Of a stretch of 45,409 bases of DNA, positions 15,716-25,135 are shown piece by piece. The stretch covers positions 1-45,409 of the forward strand of contig JADLER010000183.1 of the NCBI GenBank assembly GCA_020846025.1, in the 5' to 3' direction. The first letter of the stretch is position 1. Every line of letters begins with the position of its first letter. The notes beneath the pieces were generated by a model, which was given only the letters and a program-made list of their open reading frames with translations, was not told the origin of the DNA and searched no databases. The stretch is from Bacteroidia bacterium (GTDB taxonomy: Bacteria > Bacteroidota > Bacteroidia > B-17B0 > Aurantibacillaceae). The position numbers were made by a program, and so were the translations under genes.

Positions 15716-17224
15716 ATGCTAACTATACTAAAACATAACCTAAAGAGAATTGGTTCGTTGGTGCTCGTTTTGGCCTCTGGTCATTTGTTTGCGCAAACTC
15801 TTACTATTACTGATAATCCAGTTGCTGCTATGCTAGACAGCTTGGCTAGTCAAAGAATATTAGAAAAAGCGTTAGCTAAACCTAGTTATACTAAAACTAA
15901 TAAATACAAATATGCTGAAGATAGTGTTCCTCGTTTCGAAGATTTTGTATATGAAAGTAGATTAGCAAAATTAGATGCAGGCTCTCCGTTTGATTTGGTG
16001 TATAATCCACATGTAAAAGGATTTATTGAGTTATATGCAGTTAGAAAAAGAACTTTAGTAAGCCGAGTTTTAGGGCTGTCACAATTATATTATCCAATTT
16101 TTGAGGAAGTTTTTGATAAACATAATTTGCCTTTAGAGTTAAAACATTTGGCAGTTATTGAGTCCGCATTAAATCCTGTGGCTCGTTCAAGGGTTGGTGC
16201 TACGGGTCTTTGGCAATTTATGTATCCTACGGGTAAAATGTATGGATTAAATGTAACTTCATACATTGATGAGCGTTCAAGCGTATATAAAGCTACAGAA
16301 GCGGCCGCTCAGTACCTTAAGGCTTTATATTCTATGTTTGGAGATTTGCAAATGGTATTGGCTGCGAATAATGCTGGACCTGGTACTATAAGTAAAGCTA
16401 TCCGTAGAAGCGGAGGAAAGAAAACATATTGGGAAATAAGACCATATTTACCATTAGAAACTCAATCTTATGTGCCTGCCTTTATTGCGGCTAATTATGT
16501 CATGAATTATTCTGTTGAGCATAATTTATATGCTTCAAGTCCTAAGAAAACCTATTTTGAAGTAGATACAGTAATTGTTAAAGAACCGATGTCTTTTGAG
16601 CAGATTTCACAGTCATTAGATGTTCCTATTGAAGATATTATATATTTTAATCCACAATATCGTAAAAATGTAATTCCTGAAGGAGGGCATACACTAACAT
16701 TACCAAAAGCTAAAATAGGGGTGTTTATTTCAAACGAACAGACTATTTATGCAAATATAAAATCTCAACAAGTTGCTACTGGCTCTGATGCAATTGTGAT
16801 AAAAGAAATTCAAAAAACACATGTTGTAAAAAGTGGCGAGAAGCTTAGTACTATTGCTAGAAAATATGGTGTTACTGTAGCAGATTTAAGATCGTGGAAT
16901 TTTATAGGTAGAAATGGAATTAGACCTGGTAAGAAATTATTGGTATATGTAAAGCAAGATGTGTCTCAACCTGCTGTTAAAACAGCTAATCCAACTACAT
17001 CCACACAACTGGCAAATAAACAAAGTACGGATTCTTTAGCTACTAAAAAAGTAGCTGAAAACACAATGCAAAAACAAATAAAAACACATACTGTAAGAAA
17101 AGGAGAAACCCTATTTGGAATTTCAAAAAAATATGGCATCAGTATGGATAAACTGATAGAATTAAATGGCTTAAAAAAGAATCCACAATTAATAATAGGA
17201 CAGAAGATTAAACTGGTATCCTAA
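15716..17224 (+). CDS. LysM-containing lytic transglycosylase (MltD-like)
   Basis: A 502-residue exported enzyme (signal peptide about 1-26, ending LFAQ). The SLT/goose-lysozyme-type domain has the catalytic glutamate in LAVIESALNP (E149), followed by GATGLWQFMYPTGKMYGL and LAANNAGPG. Three C-terminal LysM-type segments follow: a weaker one near 290-340, then THVVKSGEKLSTIARKYGV and THTVRKGETLFGISKKYGI. It cleaves peptidoglycan glycan strands to 1,6-anhydro products, anchored to the wall by LysM. It is monocistronic with its own terminator. Confidence 0.93.
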   Translation: MLTILKHNLKRIGSLVLVLASGHLFAQTLTITDNPVAAMLDSLASQRILEKALAKPSYTKTNKYKYAEDSVPRFEDFVYESRLAKLDAGSPFDLVYNPHVKGFIELYAVRKRTLVSRVLGLSQLYYPIFEEVFDKHNLPLELKHLAVIESALNPVARSRVGATGLWQFMYPTGKMYGLNVTSYIDERSSVYKATEAAAQYLKALYSMFGDLQMVLAANNAGPGTISKAIRRSGGKKTYWEIRPYLPLETQSYVPAFIAANYVMNYSVEHNLYASSPKKTYFEVDTVIVKEPMSFEQISQSLDVPIEDIIYFNPQYRKNVIPEGGHTLTLPKAKIGVFISNEQTIYANIKSQQVATGSDAIVIKEIQKTHVVKSGEKLSTIARKYGVTVADLRSWNFIGRNGIRPGKKLLVYVKQDVSQPAVKTANPTTSTQLANKQSTDSLATKKVAENTMQKQIKTHTVRKGETLFGISKKYGISMDKLIELNGLKKNPQLIIGQKIKLVS

Positions 17225-17236
17225 ATAATATTAATA

Positions 17237-17269
17237 AAACTCTCTGATTTTCAGAGAGTTTGTTTTTTT
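17237..17269 (+). terminator. Intrinsic terminator of the transglycosylase gene
   Basis: Stem AAACTCTCTGA / TCAGAGAGTTT (17237-17247 with 17251-17261), loop TTT, then GTTTTTTT. Confidence 0.9.
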
Positions 17270-17315
17270 GTTGTATTTGTAACTTTTATTAAGTTATGAA
17301 CGTCCCACATATAAT

Positions 17316-17801
17316 TTGACTGTTCAACAATATAATCAAGCCGTAGATTTATATGCTGATGCCTTGTATCGCTTCATATTTAAGCATATAAAAGATACAG
17401 ATATTGCTAAAGATATCATTCAAGACACCTTTGAAAAAGTGTGGCGAAAGGTAAATGAGATTAATCATGATAAAATAAAATCATATTTATTTACTTCTGC
17501 TTATCACACACTTATAGATTATACAAGAAAGCAAAAGAAACAAGGAACCATGACTTTAGAAGCAGAAAGTCAGTTACAAGATCAAAAACAATATTCTGAT
17601 TTAAAACACATTCTAGACGAAGCTCTAAATAAATTACCAGAAATTCAAAAAACAGTTATCCTTTTAAGAGATTATGAAGGATACGACTATAAAGAAATTG
17701 GAGAAATAACTAACTTGAACGAAAGCCAAGTAAAGGTATATATTTTTAGAGCAAGAACATTTTTAAAGAATTATATTGGAAAATTAGAAATAGTAATATA
17801 A
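17316..17801 (+). CDS. ECF-family RNA polymerase sigma factor
   Basis: A 161-residue sigma-70 family protein of the extracytoplasmic-function type with only regions 2 and 4. Region 2 runs from YADALYRFIFKHIKDTDIAKDIIQDTFEKVW to YLFTSAYHTLIDYTRK. Region 4 includes LNKLPEIQKTVILLRDYEGYDYKEIGEITNLNESQVKVYIFRAR, a helix-turn-helix that reads the -35 element. The start is TTG (17316); no in-frame ATG lies nearby upstream. Its stop overlaps the next gene's ATG by one base (TAATG), as expected for a sigma/anti-sigma pair. Confidence 0.92.
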   Translation: MTVQQYNQAVDLYADALYRFIFKHIKDTDIAKDIIQDTFEKVWRKVNEINHDKIKSYLFTSAYHTLIDYTRKQKKQGTMTLEAESQLQDQKQYSDLKHILDEALNKLPEIQKTVILLRDYEGYDYKEIGEITNLNESQVKVYIFRARTFLKNYIGKLEIVI

Positions 17802-18826
17802 TGACGGGTATTACCATACATAATTATGAGGCCTATCTACTTGATTTAGCTGAAGGTAACTTGAGTGAAGAACATCAATTGGAACTCGAATTATTTTTAA
17901 TTCAACACCCAAAGCTTAATTGTGAGTTAGATGAACAGATATCAACACGGTTAATATCAGAAGAAATACTATTTGATTCAAAGTCTTCATTAAAAAAACA
18001 CAACAAAGATTTAATTAACGATGAACAATTAATTAGTTATATAGAACATCTCACCAATGAACAAGAAAGTGCATTCGTAGAGCTTAGTTGTACTAATAAC
18101 CCCGAGCTAGCCCATGAACTTAAGTTGTATAAAGCAACCATTGTTGAAGCTGATAAAACGATACTATTTAATTATAAAGATGAATTAAAGAAACAACCTA
18201 AATTTATATGGTTTAATCTTGCCTCTATTGAGATTGTTTCTATTGCAGCAAGCTTAGTATTAATTATTGGGTTAATTGTTATATGGCAAAATACACAACC
18301 CTTGAATAAGATTAATACAAGTAGTGTGATTTCCAGCAGGCATAAGTCTTTAACCCATACCTCTAAAAATAATTACGTAGTACCAAGTGTGTTAAATAAA
18401 GAGCAACCTATTCTAGCTCATAAATCATTTATACATAATAAAAAGGTTTTAAAGCAAAAGCAGAGTACGTCAACAATTCATTCCAATTTAGCTATTAATG
18501 ATTCAATACCTCATTTGTCATCTAATATAGAGAAGGATTTAGTTTCAAGAGATGAGCAAATTAAAAAAGAACAGGAAATAACAAAAAACACGCTTGAACC
18601 TTCCTCCACGATTGTTCAGACTATCAGCGAAACTAATGATGAACCAATGATTCAGAAATCTACTATGGGTTCAACTTTACTTACAAAAGCTAGTAGGTTT
18701 TTAAAGAACTTAAATAAATTAGGCTTAAAATCTGTTGATGGAAAAGAGGAAACAAACACCTCTAATGCTGGTTTTGCGTTAACAATTGGAGACTTAACCA
18801 TCACTCATAACTCAAATGCGAATTAG
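17801..18826 (+). CDS. Probable membrane-anchored anti-sigma factor
   Basis: 341 residues, translationally coupled to the ECF sigma gene. The N-terminal cytoplasmic part (1-145) has two short repeats of the form YLLDLAEGNLSEEHQLELELFLIQHPKL and YIEHLTNEQESAFVELSCTNNPEL, which resemble zinc-free anti-sigma N-domains. One membrane helix lies near 148-164 (IVSIAASLVLIIGLIVIW). The remainder is a Ser/Thr/Lys-rich periplasmic tail. Sequence similarity alone is weak; the function is inferred from architecture and gene order. Confidence 0.65.
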   Translation: MTGITIHNYEAYLLDLAEGNLSEEHQLELELFLIQHPKLNCELDEQISTRLISEEILFDSKSSLKKHNKDLINDEQLISYIEHLTNEQESAFVELSCTNNPELAHELKLYKATIVEADKTILFNYKDELKKQPKFIWFNLASIEIVSIAASLVLIIGLIVIWQNTQPLNKINTSSVISSRHKSLTHTSKNNYVVPSVLNKEQPILAHKSFIHNKKVLKQKQSTSTIHSNLAINDSIPHLSSNIEKDLVSRDEQIKKEQEITKNTLEPSSTIVQTISETNDEPMIQKSTMGSTLLTKASRFLKNLNKLGLKSVDGKEETNTSNAGFALTIGDLTITHNSNAN

Positions 18827-18966
18827 TTTTTTTTAATTGTTCTCGATTATAATAAATGCTTCTAAAATGGCTAAATTGACATCTAATGTAGAGTTGTTTA
18901 AAACTGAGGTCAAAAAAACATTCTTCTTTTTTAAAATTAATTTCAACTTTGTATAAAGCATTAAAT

Positions 18967-19443
18967 ATGGCAGAGAATTTAGAAATAAAAGGTAATACCA
19001 AAGAAGAAAAATACATATCACTGATTCCTCAATTAGAATCATTATTACAACACGAAACAGATATAATTGCCAATATGGGCAATTTGTGTGCGACACTTAA
19101 ATATTGTTTTAATTTTTTATGGGTTGGGTTTTATTTTGTGAAAGAGAATCAATTGGTTTTAGGACCTTTTCAAGGCCCAATTGCTTGTACACGTATTAAT
19201 AAAGGAAAGGGCGTATGTGGTACTGCTTGGGAAAGAAATGAAACAATAATTGTAGAAGACGTAGATGCTTTTCCCGGACACATTGCTTGTAGTTCACTCT
19301 CTAAATCAGAAATAGTTATTCCGGTTTATAATTTAAAAAATGAGGTAGTGGCGGTATTAGATATTGATAGCGAGAACCTCAATACATTTGATAAGATCGA
19401 TCAATATTTTTTAACGCAAATTATATCCATGTTAAAATTATAG
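18967..19443 (+). CDS. msrC: Free methionine-(R)-sulfoxide reductase (GAF domain)
   Basis: 158 residues from ATG 18967; the frame also opens upstream at TTG 18949, but that TTG overlaps a promoter-like CAACTTTG, so the ATG is preferred. It is a single GAF domain of the fRMsr type with FLWVGFYFV, LGPFQGPIACTRI, GVCGTAW, DVDAFPGHIACS and IPVYNLKNEVVAVLDIDSE. The three cysteines C74, C84 and C108 have exactly the spacing of those in the E. coli enzyme (10 and 24 residues apart). It reduces free Met-(R)-sulfoxide using thioredoxin. Confidence 0.93.
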   Translation: MAENLEIKGNTKEEKYISLIPQLESLLQHETDIIANMGNLCATLKYCFNFLWVGFYFVKENQLVLGPFQGPIACTRINKGKGVCGTAWERNETIIVEDVDAFPGHIACSSLSKSEIVIPVYNLKNEVVAVLDIDSENLNTFDKIDQYFLTQIISMLKL

Positions 19444-19500
19444 GCGAATGTTTGTATTATTAGAAGATTTTAATAATCTTTGATATTTAACATTCGTCTA
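19441..19500. other. Nested inverted repeat between msrC and the acyl-CoA ligase gene
   Basis: A 12-bp outer stem (TAGGCGAATGTT / AACATTCGTCTA, one G-U pair) encloses an inner 7-bp stem (ATTATTA / TAATAAT). It begins at the msrC stop codon and ends five bases before the next ATG. No T-run follows. Confidence 0.6.
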
Positions 19501-19505
19501 GAACA

Positions 19506-21284
19506 ATGAAAATTACACGTGTATTTGATATTTTAGAATTATATAAAACGGAGTTTGTAAAACCTGATGTTTTAGCTGGTAAAATAAACAAACAGTGGCA
19601 GAAATTTAGCAGCGAAGATTTTATTAATAATGTTAATTATGTAAGTTTTGGTTTATTAGCTCTTGGGTTAACTAATAAGGATAAAGTGGCTATTATTTCT
19701 AATAATCGCCCCGAATGGAATTTCTGCGATTATGGCTGCCAACAAGCTAATCTTGTAACCGTGCCCATTTTCCCAACAATTAGTAATAACGAACTGCAAT
19801 TTATATTAAATCATGGCGAGGTTACAACTATTTTTATTTCCGATAAGTCAATTTACAATAAACTAGTTGCTATTGAAAAAGAAATACCAAATGTAAAACA
19901 CATCATTAGTTTTAATGATGTAGAAGGTATTCGTTCTTTTAATGATTTTTTAGAATCAGGCAAGAAAAATACTCAATCTGATAAATTAGAAGCCATTAAA
20001 AAAGCAATAAAACCAGAGGATTTATTAACCATTTTATATACATCAGGAACTACAGGAACACCAAAAGGCGTAATGATTAATCACGCAAATCTTGTATCAA
20101 ATACCATAGCGTGTCAAAATTTCGCTCCATTTAATAGTACATGGAAAGCCTTGAGTTTTTTACCACTAAATCATGTGTATGAAAGAATGGTAAGTACACT
20201 TTATTTATTTAAAGGTGTTTCTATTTATTATGCCGAAGGACTTGAAACCATAGGCGATAATTTAAAAGAAATACAACCTCAAGTATTTGTTTCTGTTCCT
20301 CGCTTAATAGAACGTGTATATGAAAAAATTACAGCGACAGGAGAAAAATTAACAGGCATTAAAAGAAAAATATTTGATTGGAGTTTAAAGTTAGCTTTAA
20401 ATTATGAGTTAAAAGGCAAAAATGGATTTTGGTATGAATTACAACGTAAATTAGCCGATAGGCTAGTGTATAGCAAATGGCGTGCAGCAGTAGGAGGTAA
20501 GTTAGTGTGTATAGCATCAGGTGGTGCTGCACTTAATCCAAAATTGGAGAAGGTTTTTCTGTGTGCTGGTATAGTGTGTTTACAAGGCTATGGATTAACA
20601 GAAACATGTGTGGTTGTAAGCGTGAATCGTTATGGCGAAGATAATATTAGGATTGGCACTTGTGGCCCCGTGCTTGAAAACACACAGGTTAAAATTGCAG
20701 AAGAAGATGGCGAGATTTTAGTAAAAGGCCCTAGTTTAATGTTGGGTTATTATAAAAATCCAGAGGCAACCGCCGAAGTGTTAGATGAGCAAGGTTGGTT
20801 CCATACAGGCGATGTAGGTACATTTATTGAAAATAGATTCTTGAAAATCACCGACCGTAAAAAAGAGATTTTTAAAACTAGTTCGGGTAAATACATTGCG
20901 CCATTAATGATTGAAAATAAAATTAAGGAGTCTCGCTTTGTTGAACAAAGTATGGTGGTAGGTGAAAATCAAAAATTTGCTTCTGCCATCATCGTTCCAT
21001 CATTCTCTAATTTTAAGGAATATTGCCTTGATAACAACATTTCATGGACAAATAATACTGAAATGAGCCAACACCCAGATTTAAAAAAGATGATTAACGA
21101 GCATATTAAACATATCAATAAGGGGTTGGCTCCATTTGAACAATTAAAACGGGTTGCTATTTTAGATAAAGAGTGGAGCATTGATGGCGGCGAACTCACA
21201 CCAAAAATGAGTTTAAAACGCCGAGTTATTAAAGAAAAATTCATTAAGGAAATAGAACAGATTTTTTCTGTAGAGAGCATTTAA
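19506..21284 (+). CDS. Long-chain fatty-acid--CoA ligase (AMP-forming)
   Basis: A 592-residue adenylate-forming enzyme of the ACSL/FadD15 type. It activates a fatty acid as an acyl-adenylate and then transfers it to CoA. The P-loop motif ILYTSGTTGTPKGVMINH (near 176-193), YGLTETCVVVS (near 362), LMLGYYKNPEATAEVLDEQG and GWFHTGDVG, and the hinge KITDRKKEIFKTSSGKYIAP are all intact. The C-terminal lysine region (GGELTPKMSLKRRVI) is present. The length fits the long-chain subgroup. Confidence 0.93.
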   Translation: MKITRVFDILELYKTEFVKPDVLAGKINKQWQKFSSEDFINNVNYVSFGLLALGLTNKDKVAIISNNRPEWNFCDYGCQQANLVTVPIFPTISNNELQFILNHGEVTTIFISDKSIYNKLVAIEKEIPNVKHIISFNDVEGIRSFNDFLESGKKNTQSDKLEAIKKAIKPEDLLTILYTSGTTGTPKGVMINHANLVSNTIACQNFAPFNSTWKALSFLPLNHVYERMVSTLYLFKGVSIYYAEGLETIGDNLKEIQPQVFVSVPRLIERVYEKITATGEKLTGIKRKIFDWSLKLALNYELKGKNGFWYELQRKLADRLVYSKWRAAVGGKLVCIASGGAALNPKLEKVFLCAGIVCLQGYGLTETCVVVSVNRYGEDNIRIGTCGPVLENTQVKIAEEDGEILVKGPSLMLGYYKNPEATAEVLDEQGWFHTGDVGTFIENRFLKITDRKKEIFKTSSGKYIAPLMIENKIKESRFVEQSMVVGENQKFASAIIVPSFSNFKEYCLDNNISWTNNTEMSQHPDLKKMINEHIKHINKGLAPFEQLKRVAILDKEWSIDGGELTPKMSLKRRVIKEKFIKEIEQIFSVESI

Positions 21285-21303
21285 AAATAATTTACCTCAA
21301 TAA

Positions 21304-21335
21304 TTTGTCCTTTATCTGATTTTTGTTTAAATTTG
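21304..21335 (+). promoter_or_regulatory. Promoter of the first T9SS cargo gene
   Basis: TTTG (21304-21307), 20 bp spacer, TAAATTTG (21328-21335). The element sequences and spacing are the same as in front of the downstream paralog. Confidence 0.75.
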
Positions 21336-21360
21336 AAATATAATTTAATACCATTTCATT

Positions 21361-22640
21361 ATGAAAAAAATTTTACTTAGCTCATTAGCTTGTTTTACTT
21401 TAACCCTAGGTTATGGGCAAACGCAAAAAAGTAGTAACGTAACTCCTGGGAAGTTACCTGCTCAAGGAATATCTGCAAAAAGAATGTTGTATTCTGATTT
21501 GCATAAAACAAATCCATCTGCAAAACCATCAAGTCAACCAGGCTCTGCTTGGGTAAATTATGTGGACTTTATTGAGTTAGTAGTGCCTTCAACACAAGTA
21601 TTTAGTGCCATGCACTTATTTCCTGATTCTACAGTCATTTTAGGATTCGACTCAGGTAATACACCTGTTTACCCTTGGATACACAAAGCAGCTAATTACT
21701 TAGACCCAAGTTTTAACGCACAACAAACTTTTTAACAGACAAAACAACTCCATACAATGTGGATTCTGTAAGTTGTGGTTACATTTATGAACGTAAATCT
21801 AATAGTTCAATTGTAGATACACTAATTATTCAGGTAGTTGCTGAGAATACTGGATTAAATTATACCTTATCTGGTCCGCCTCAAGTGTCGTATCAAGACA
21901 TTACTTACAATTATGTTACAAATGGTCTAGGAACAGGAATGACTGTTTTAAAAAATATCAAGTACCCATTAACAGCTTCTGATACATGTGCAGGTGGAAT
22001 TTACAAACAAATTAAAGCTTATGCGGGATTATCGATAGCAGCAGGCAAAAAAATTGGTACAGTTTTTTCTTTTAAACCTGGGTATTCTTGGACAATAAAT
22101 GATACACTTATTGGCGGTAGTTCTAAAAACGTATTCTTCATGTTATCGTCTGAACAAAACGGCGCAAATACAGACCCTACTTACTACGGTACTGCTAATG
22201 ATTTTAACTCTGATTTAGATATGTCATATATACTACCACAAGATATTCGTTATAACCAAAATTCAAATGGTTGGAATGGTTATTTTATTCCAACTTACGC
22301 TTATACTACGCCGTTTGCTTATGAAACTCACGATGTTGGCTATTTAATTACTGTATTACCAACTGGTATTAAAGAATTAAATGAAAAAGGATTCACAGTT
22401 AGTCAAAACCAACCAAATCCTTCTACTGGATCTACCGTTGTAAATTATCAGTTAGCAAAAGACGCTAAATTAGCTACCTTTACAGTTACTGATATTACTG
22501 GAAGACTAGTTTCTACCCAAAGCATTGAAACTACTAAAGGCGTTCATAGCATTAGTTTATCAAATTACCATACTGGAGTTTATTTTTATACTGTAAATAT
22601 TGACGGACACACTATTACAAAAAAGATGATTGTAGAATAA
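21361..22640 (+). pseudogene. T9SS cargo protein gene split by a frameshift
   Basis: Two adjacent frames together encode one protein similar to the next gene. The first part (21361-21735, 124 residues) has a signal peptide and SAWVNYVDFIELVVPSTQVFSAMHLFPDST, then stops. The second part (open from before 21759 to 22640) continues with VDSVSCGYIYERKS and ends in a T9SS type A sorting domain (NQPNPSTGSTVVNYQLAKDA ... GVYFYTVNIDGHTITKKMIVE). The break lies in five T's at 21729-21733; one extra T, or a -1 slip on TTT, joins the frames as ...QQTFLTDKTTPYNVDS. It could be a real null mutation, a sequencing error in the homopolymer, or programmed slippage. Confidence 0.8.
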
Positions 22641-22659
22641 ATTGAACTTATAATTTAAC

Positions 22660-22695
22660 AAAAAGGCACCAAATATTTGGTGCCTTTTTGTTTGG
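22660..22695. terminator. Bidirectional-type terminator after the frameshifted cargo gene
   Basis: A perfect 15-bp palindrome (22660-22674 with 22675-22689) with A-tract and T-tract arms, core AAGGCACCAAAT. Confidence 0.9.
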
Positions 22696-22722
22696 TATAA
22701 TAAAAACTTAGTGGTAAATTTG
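22691..22722 (+). promoter_or_regulatory. Promoter of the second T9SS cargo gene
   Basis: TTTG (22691-22694), 20 bp spacer, TAAATTTG (22715-22722). It starts directly after the terminator of the preceding gene. Confidence 0.75.
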
Positions 22723-22747
22723 TTTCAATTAATAAAAATAACTTAAC

Positions 22748-24082
22748 ATGAAAAAAATTTACTCATTAGTTTGTGCAGTGGCTATCAGTTCACTTTCTAT
22801 GGCACAAACACAAAAAACGTTCAATACGGCTTTAGCATCTCCTGCTAAAAAAGCTTCATTTGACAGAACAGTTTTAAAAGCTAAAGTAAACCCTTATGCT
22901 AACGCTAAAACAGCTGCTGGTAACGCTGGTTGGTTTAACTATGGTACAGCTGCTGAGGCATTGTATAATGTTACTTCTGTACTTGGCTCAAACTACTTAT
23001 TTCCAGATTCTACTGCATTAGGAGATTTTGGTGGTACTTTTGCTGGTGCATGGGTTCACCATTTAGCTGAAGTGGTTGATTTTAATTCACCAGTTTTCTC
23101 AATGGATCCAAACACTTCTTGGGTTGGCACTAATATGCCAGCTAGTATTTATGTCGATTCAATGTCGGTATTATACGCATATACTAGAAGTGTTACTGCA
23201 GTTGATACATTAGTTGTTACTTTATATAAAGCTCCAAAATCTGGTTCTGGAATTGTAGCTACTAGTGGATTTGTTTCTAGTAATTATTTAGGTGGTGCTG
23301 ATACAGTATCTTTTAAAAGATTAGGGTATGATCAAGCATCAAATGTAATAGCTGCTCAACCAAGTACTGTTACGGCAATTCCTAACAAGATGGTAGTAAA
23401 AATTCCTTTGACTGATGCTGATACAGCTATTACATCTTACAGAGAAAAAACATTTGCGTTACCAACAGCTTATGCTATGTCTGGATCTGGAAATGAATTA
23501 ATTGTAGGTAGTATAATGTTTAAGCCAGGTTACGCTTACAATGCTGGTGATCATATTGATGACTTAAATGCCTTTTTCTTTACTTCTTTAGAAGAACAAG
23601 GAGCAAATACATATATGACTTTTAATGATTGTAACTATGGTTCTGTACTTTGTGATTATAGTCAATCACATATTTTACCTCAAGATGTTCGTTATAATAA
23701 TGCCGCTTCTTGGAATGGTAGATTTATTCCAGCTATGGCATATACACAACCTTATGGCTTTGAGCATCATTTAATTTCATTCCATGTAACAGATGATACT
23801 CCAACTGGAATTAAACAAAACACTGTAAATGGAGCTACATTAGGACAAAACGTACCTAACCCTTACAAGGGAGAATCTACAGTTAATTATAATTTAGCTA
23901 AAGATGTAAAATCAGCTATCTTTACTATTACTGACGTAATGGGACGTGTAATTTTAACTCAATCGGTTGAAACTACTACAGGTAACCACTCTATTAAGTT
24001 AGGTACTTATGCTGCTGGTGTATATTACTACTCTTTAAATGTTGATGGTCACTCTATCACTAAAAAAATGATTGTAGAATAA
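22748..24082 (+). CDS. T9SS type A sorting-domain secreted protein
   Basis: A 444-residue protein with a signal peptide (MKKIYSLVCAVAISSLSMAQ), a beta-rich secreted body and a C-terminal type IX secretion sorting domain (about 365-444). The latter has GQNVPNPYKGESTVNYNLAKD, FTITDVMGRVILTQSVETTTGNHSIKL-type strands and the terminal GVYYYSLNVDGHSITKKMIVE. The body shares ALYNVTSVLGSNYLFPDST, SHILPQDVRYNNAASWNGRFIPAMAYTQPYGFE and other blocks with the frameshifted paralog upstream, so the pair is a tandem duplication. It is exported across the outer membrane by T9SS and attached to the surface or released. The biochemical role is unknown. Confidence 0.88.
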   Translation: MKKIYSLVCAVAISSLSMAQTQKTFNTALASPAKKASFDRTVLKAKVNPYANAKTAAGNAGWFNYGTAAEALYNVTSVLGSNYLFPDSTALGDFGGTFAGAWVHHLAEVVDFNSPVFSMDPNTSWVGTNMPASIYVDSMSVLYAYTRSVTAVDTLVVTLYKAPKSGSGIVATSGFVSSNYLGGADTVSFKRLGYDQASNVIAAQPSTVTAIPNKMVVKIPLTDADTAITSYREKTFALPTAYAMSGSGNELIVGSIMFKPGYAYNAGDHIDDLNAFFFTSLEEQGANTYMTFNDCNYGSVLCDYSQSHILPQDVRYNNAASWNGRFIPAMAYTQPYGFEHHLISFHVTDDTPTGIKQNTVNGATLGQNVPNPYKGESTVNYNLAKDVKSAIFTITDVMGRVILTQSVETTTGNHSIKLGTYAAGVYYYSLNVDGHSITKKMIVE

Positions 24083-24097
24083 TATTAAAAAAATCAC

Positions 24098-24134
24098 AAA
24101 AAAGAGTCATCTCAAAAGGATGGCTCTTTTTTTT
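24098..24134 (+). terminator. Intrinsic terminator after the T9SS cargo gene
   Basis: Stem AAAAAAGAGTCATC / GATGGCTCTTTTTT with one G-T pair, followed by more T's. Confidence 0.88.
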
Positions 24135-24174
24135 GTGCTATTTTTAGTAACATTGCGTTTTGTTTTAAGCACTT

Positions 24175-25044
24175 ATGGCTTCAGGATTTTTTGCATTATT
24201 AGATGATATTGCTGCCTTAATGGATGATGTTGCACTTGCAACGAAAGTAGCATCTCAGAAAACAGCTGGTATATTAGGCGATGATTTAGCTGTAAATGCC
24301 GAAAAATCTACAGGTTTTGTATCTTCAAGAGAATTGCCCGTTTTGTGGGCCATTACAAAGGGGTCTTTTATAAATAAACTCATAATTATACCCATCGTAT
24401 TTTTGTTAAATGTGTATCTACCTATTGTTATAACTATAGTACTTATGATAGGTGGAGCCTACTTAGCATATGAAGGCGTAGAAAAAATCATCGATTATTT
24501 TTTTCATAAACAAGCAAATGAAGTACATAAAGAAGAAGATGAGGTAAATCATTTAGAGGCGGAAAAGAAAAAGGTTAATGATGCTATCCGAACGGATTTT
24601 ATCCTATCTCTTGAGATAGTAATAATTGCATTAAGTACAGTATTAGATAAACCATTATGGCTGCGTATTTCTACCGTTTCGGTGGTGGCACTTATTGCAA
24701 CTGTAGGCGTTTATGGTATTGTAGCACTTATTGTAAGAATGGATGATGTAGGTTATAGCTTAATTAAAAGATCGAATAATAAAGGAATAACCGGGAAGAT
24801 AGGAAACCTACTAATTAAATCCCTGCCAGTAATAATAAAAATGCTAAGTGTAATAGGCACTATTGCTCTATTGTTAGTAGCAGGCGGTCTTTTTTTACAC
24901 AATGTAGCATTTATACATCATCTTTTTGAAAACTTGCCTGAGTTTTTTGGAAGTTTAATGATAGGCTTATTGGTAGGATTGGTTGCAGTACTTTTGGTTA
25001 CTGTTTTAAAGAAACTACTAAACTTACTTCGTCCAGCAAAGTAG
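24175..25044 (+). CDS. DUF808-family inner membrane protein (YedI-like)
   Basis: A 289-residue multipass membrane protein. The N-terminus MASGFFALLDDIAALMDDVA and the following KVASQKTAGILGDDLAVNAEK are hallmarks of DUF808. Membrane helices lie near 62-90, 140-160, 165-185, 225-245 and 255-280, separated by a charged loop (HKQANEVHKEEDEVNHLEAEKKK). The function of the family is not established. It is monocistronic. Confidence 0.9.
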   Translation: MASGFFALLDDIAALMDDVALATKVASQKTAGILGDDLAVNAEKSTGFVSSRELPVLWAITKGSFINKLIIIPIVFLLNVYLPIVITIVLMIGGAYLAYEGVEKIIDYFFHKQANEVHKEEDEVNHLEAEKKKVNDAIRTDFILSLEIVIIALSTVLDKPLWLRISTVSVVALIATVGVYGIVALIVRMDDVGYSLIKRSNNKGITGKIGNLLIKSLPVIIKMLSVIGTIALLLVAGGLFLHNVAFIHHLFENLPEFFGSLMIGLLVGLVAVLLVTVLKKLLNLLRPAK

Positions 25045-25092
25045 TTATAAAAAAATAGCCCTTTTTTAATGGGTAATTCGGCTAAAAATCAG

Positions 25093-25100
25093 TATCTTTG
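25093..25100 (+). promoter_or_regulatory. -7 promoter element of the trigger factor gene
   Basis: TATCTTTG matches TAnnTTTG exactly, 35 bp before the start codon. A clear -33 TTTG is not seen. Confidence 0.55.
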
Positions 25101-25135
25101 CGCCCTTATATTTTAAAAAGTAAATTTTATTTATC

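Noticed and set aside
17296-17319. Seven-codon upstream reading frame overlapping the TTG start of the ECF sigma gene
   Set aside because: Too short and without supporting motif; a chance ATG in an AT-rich leader is more likely.
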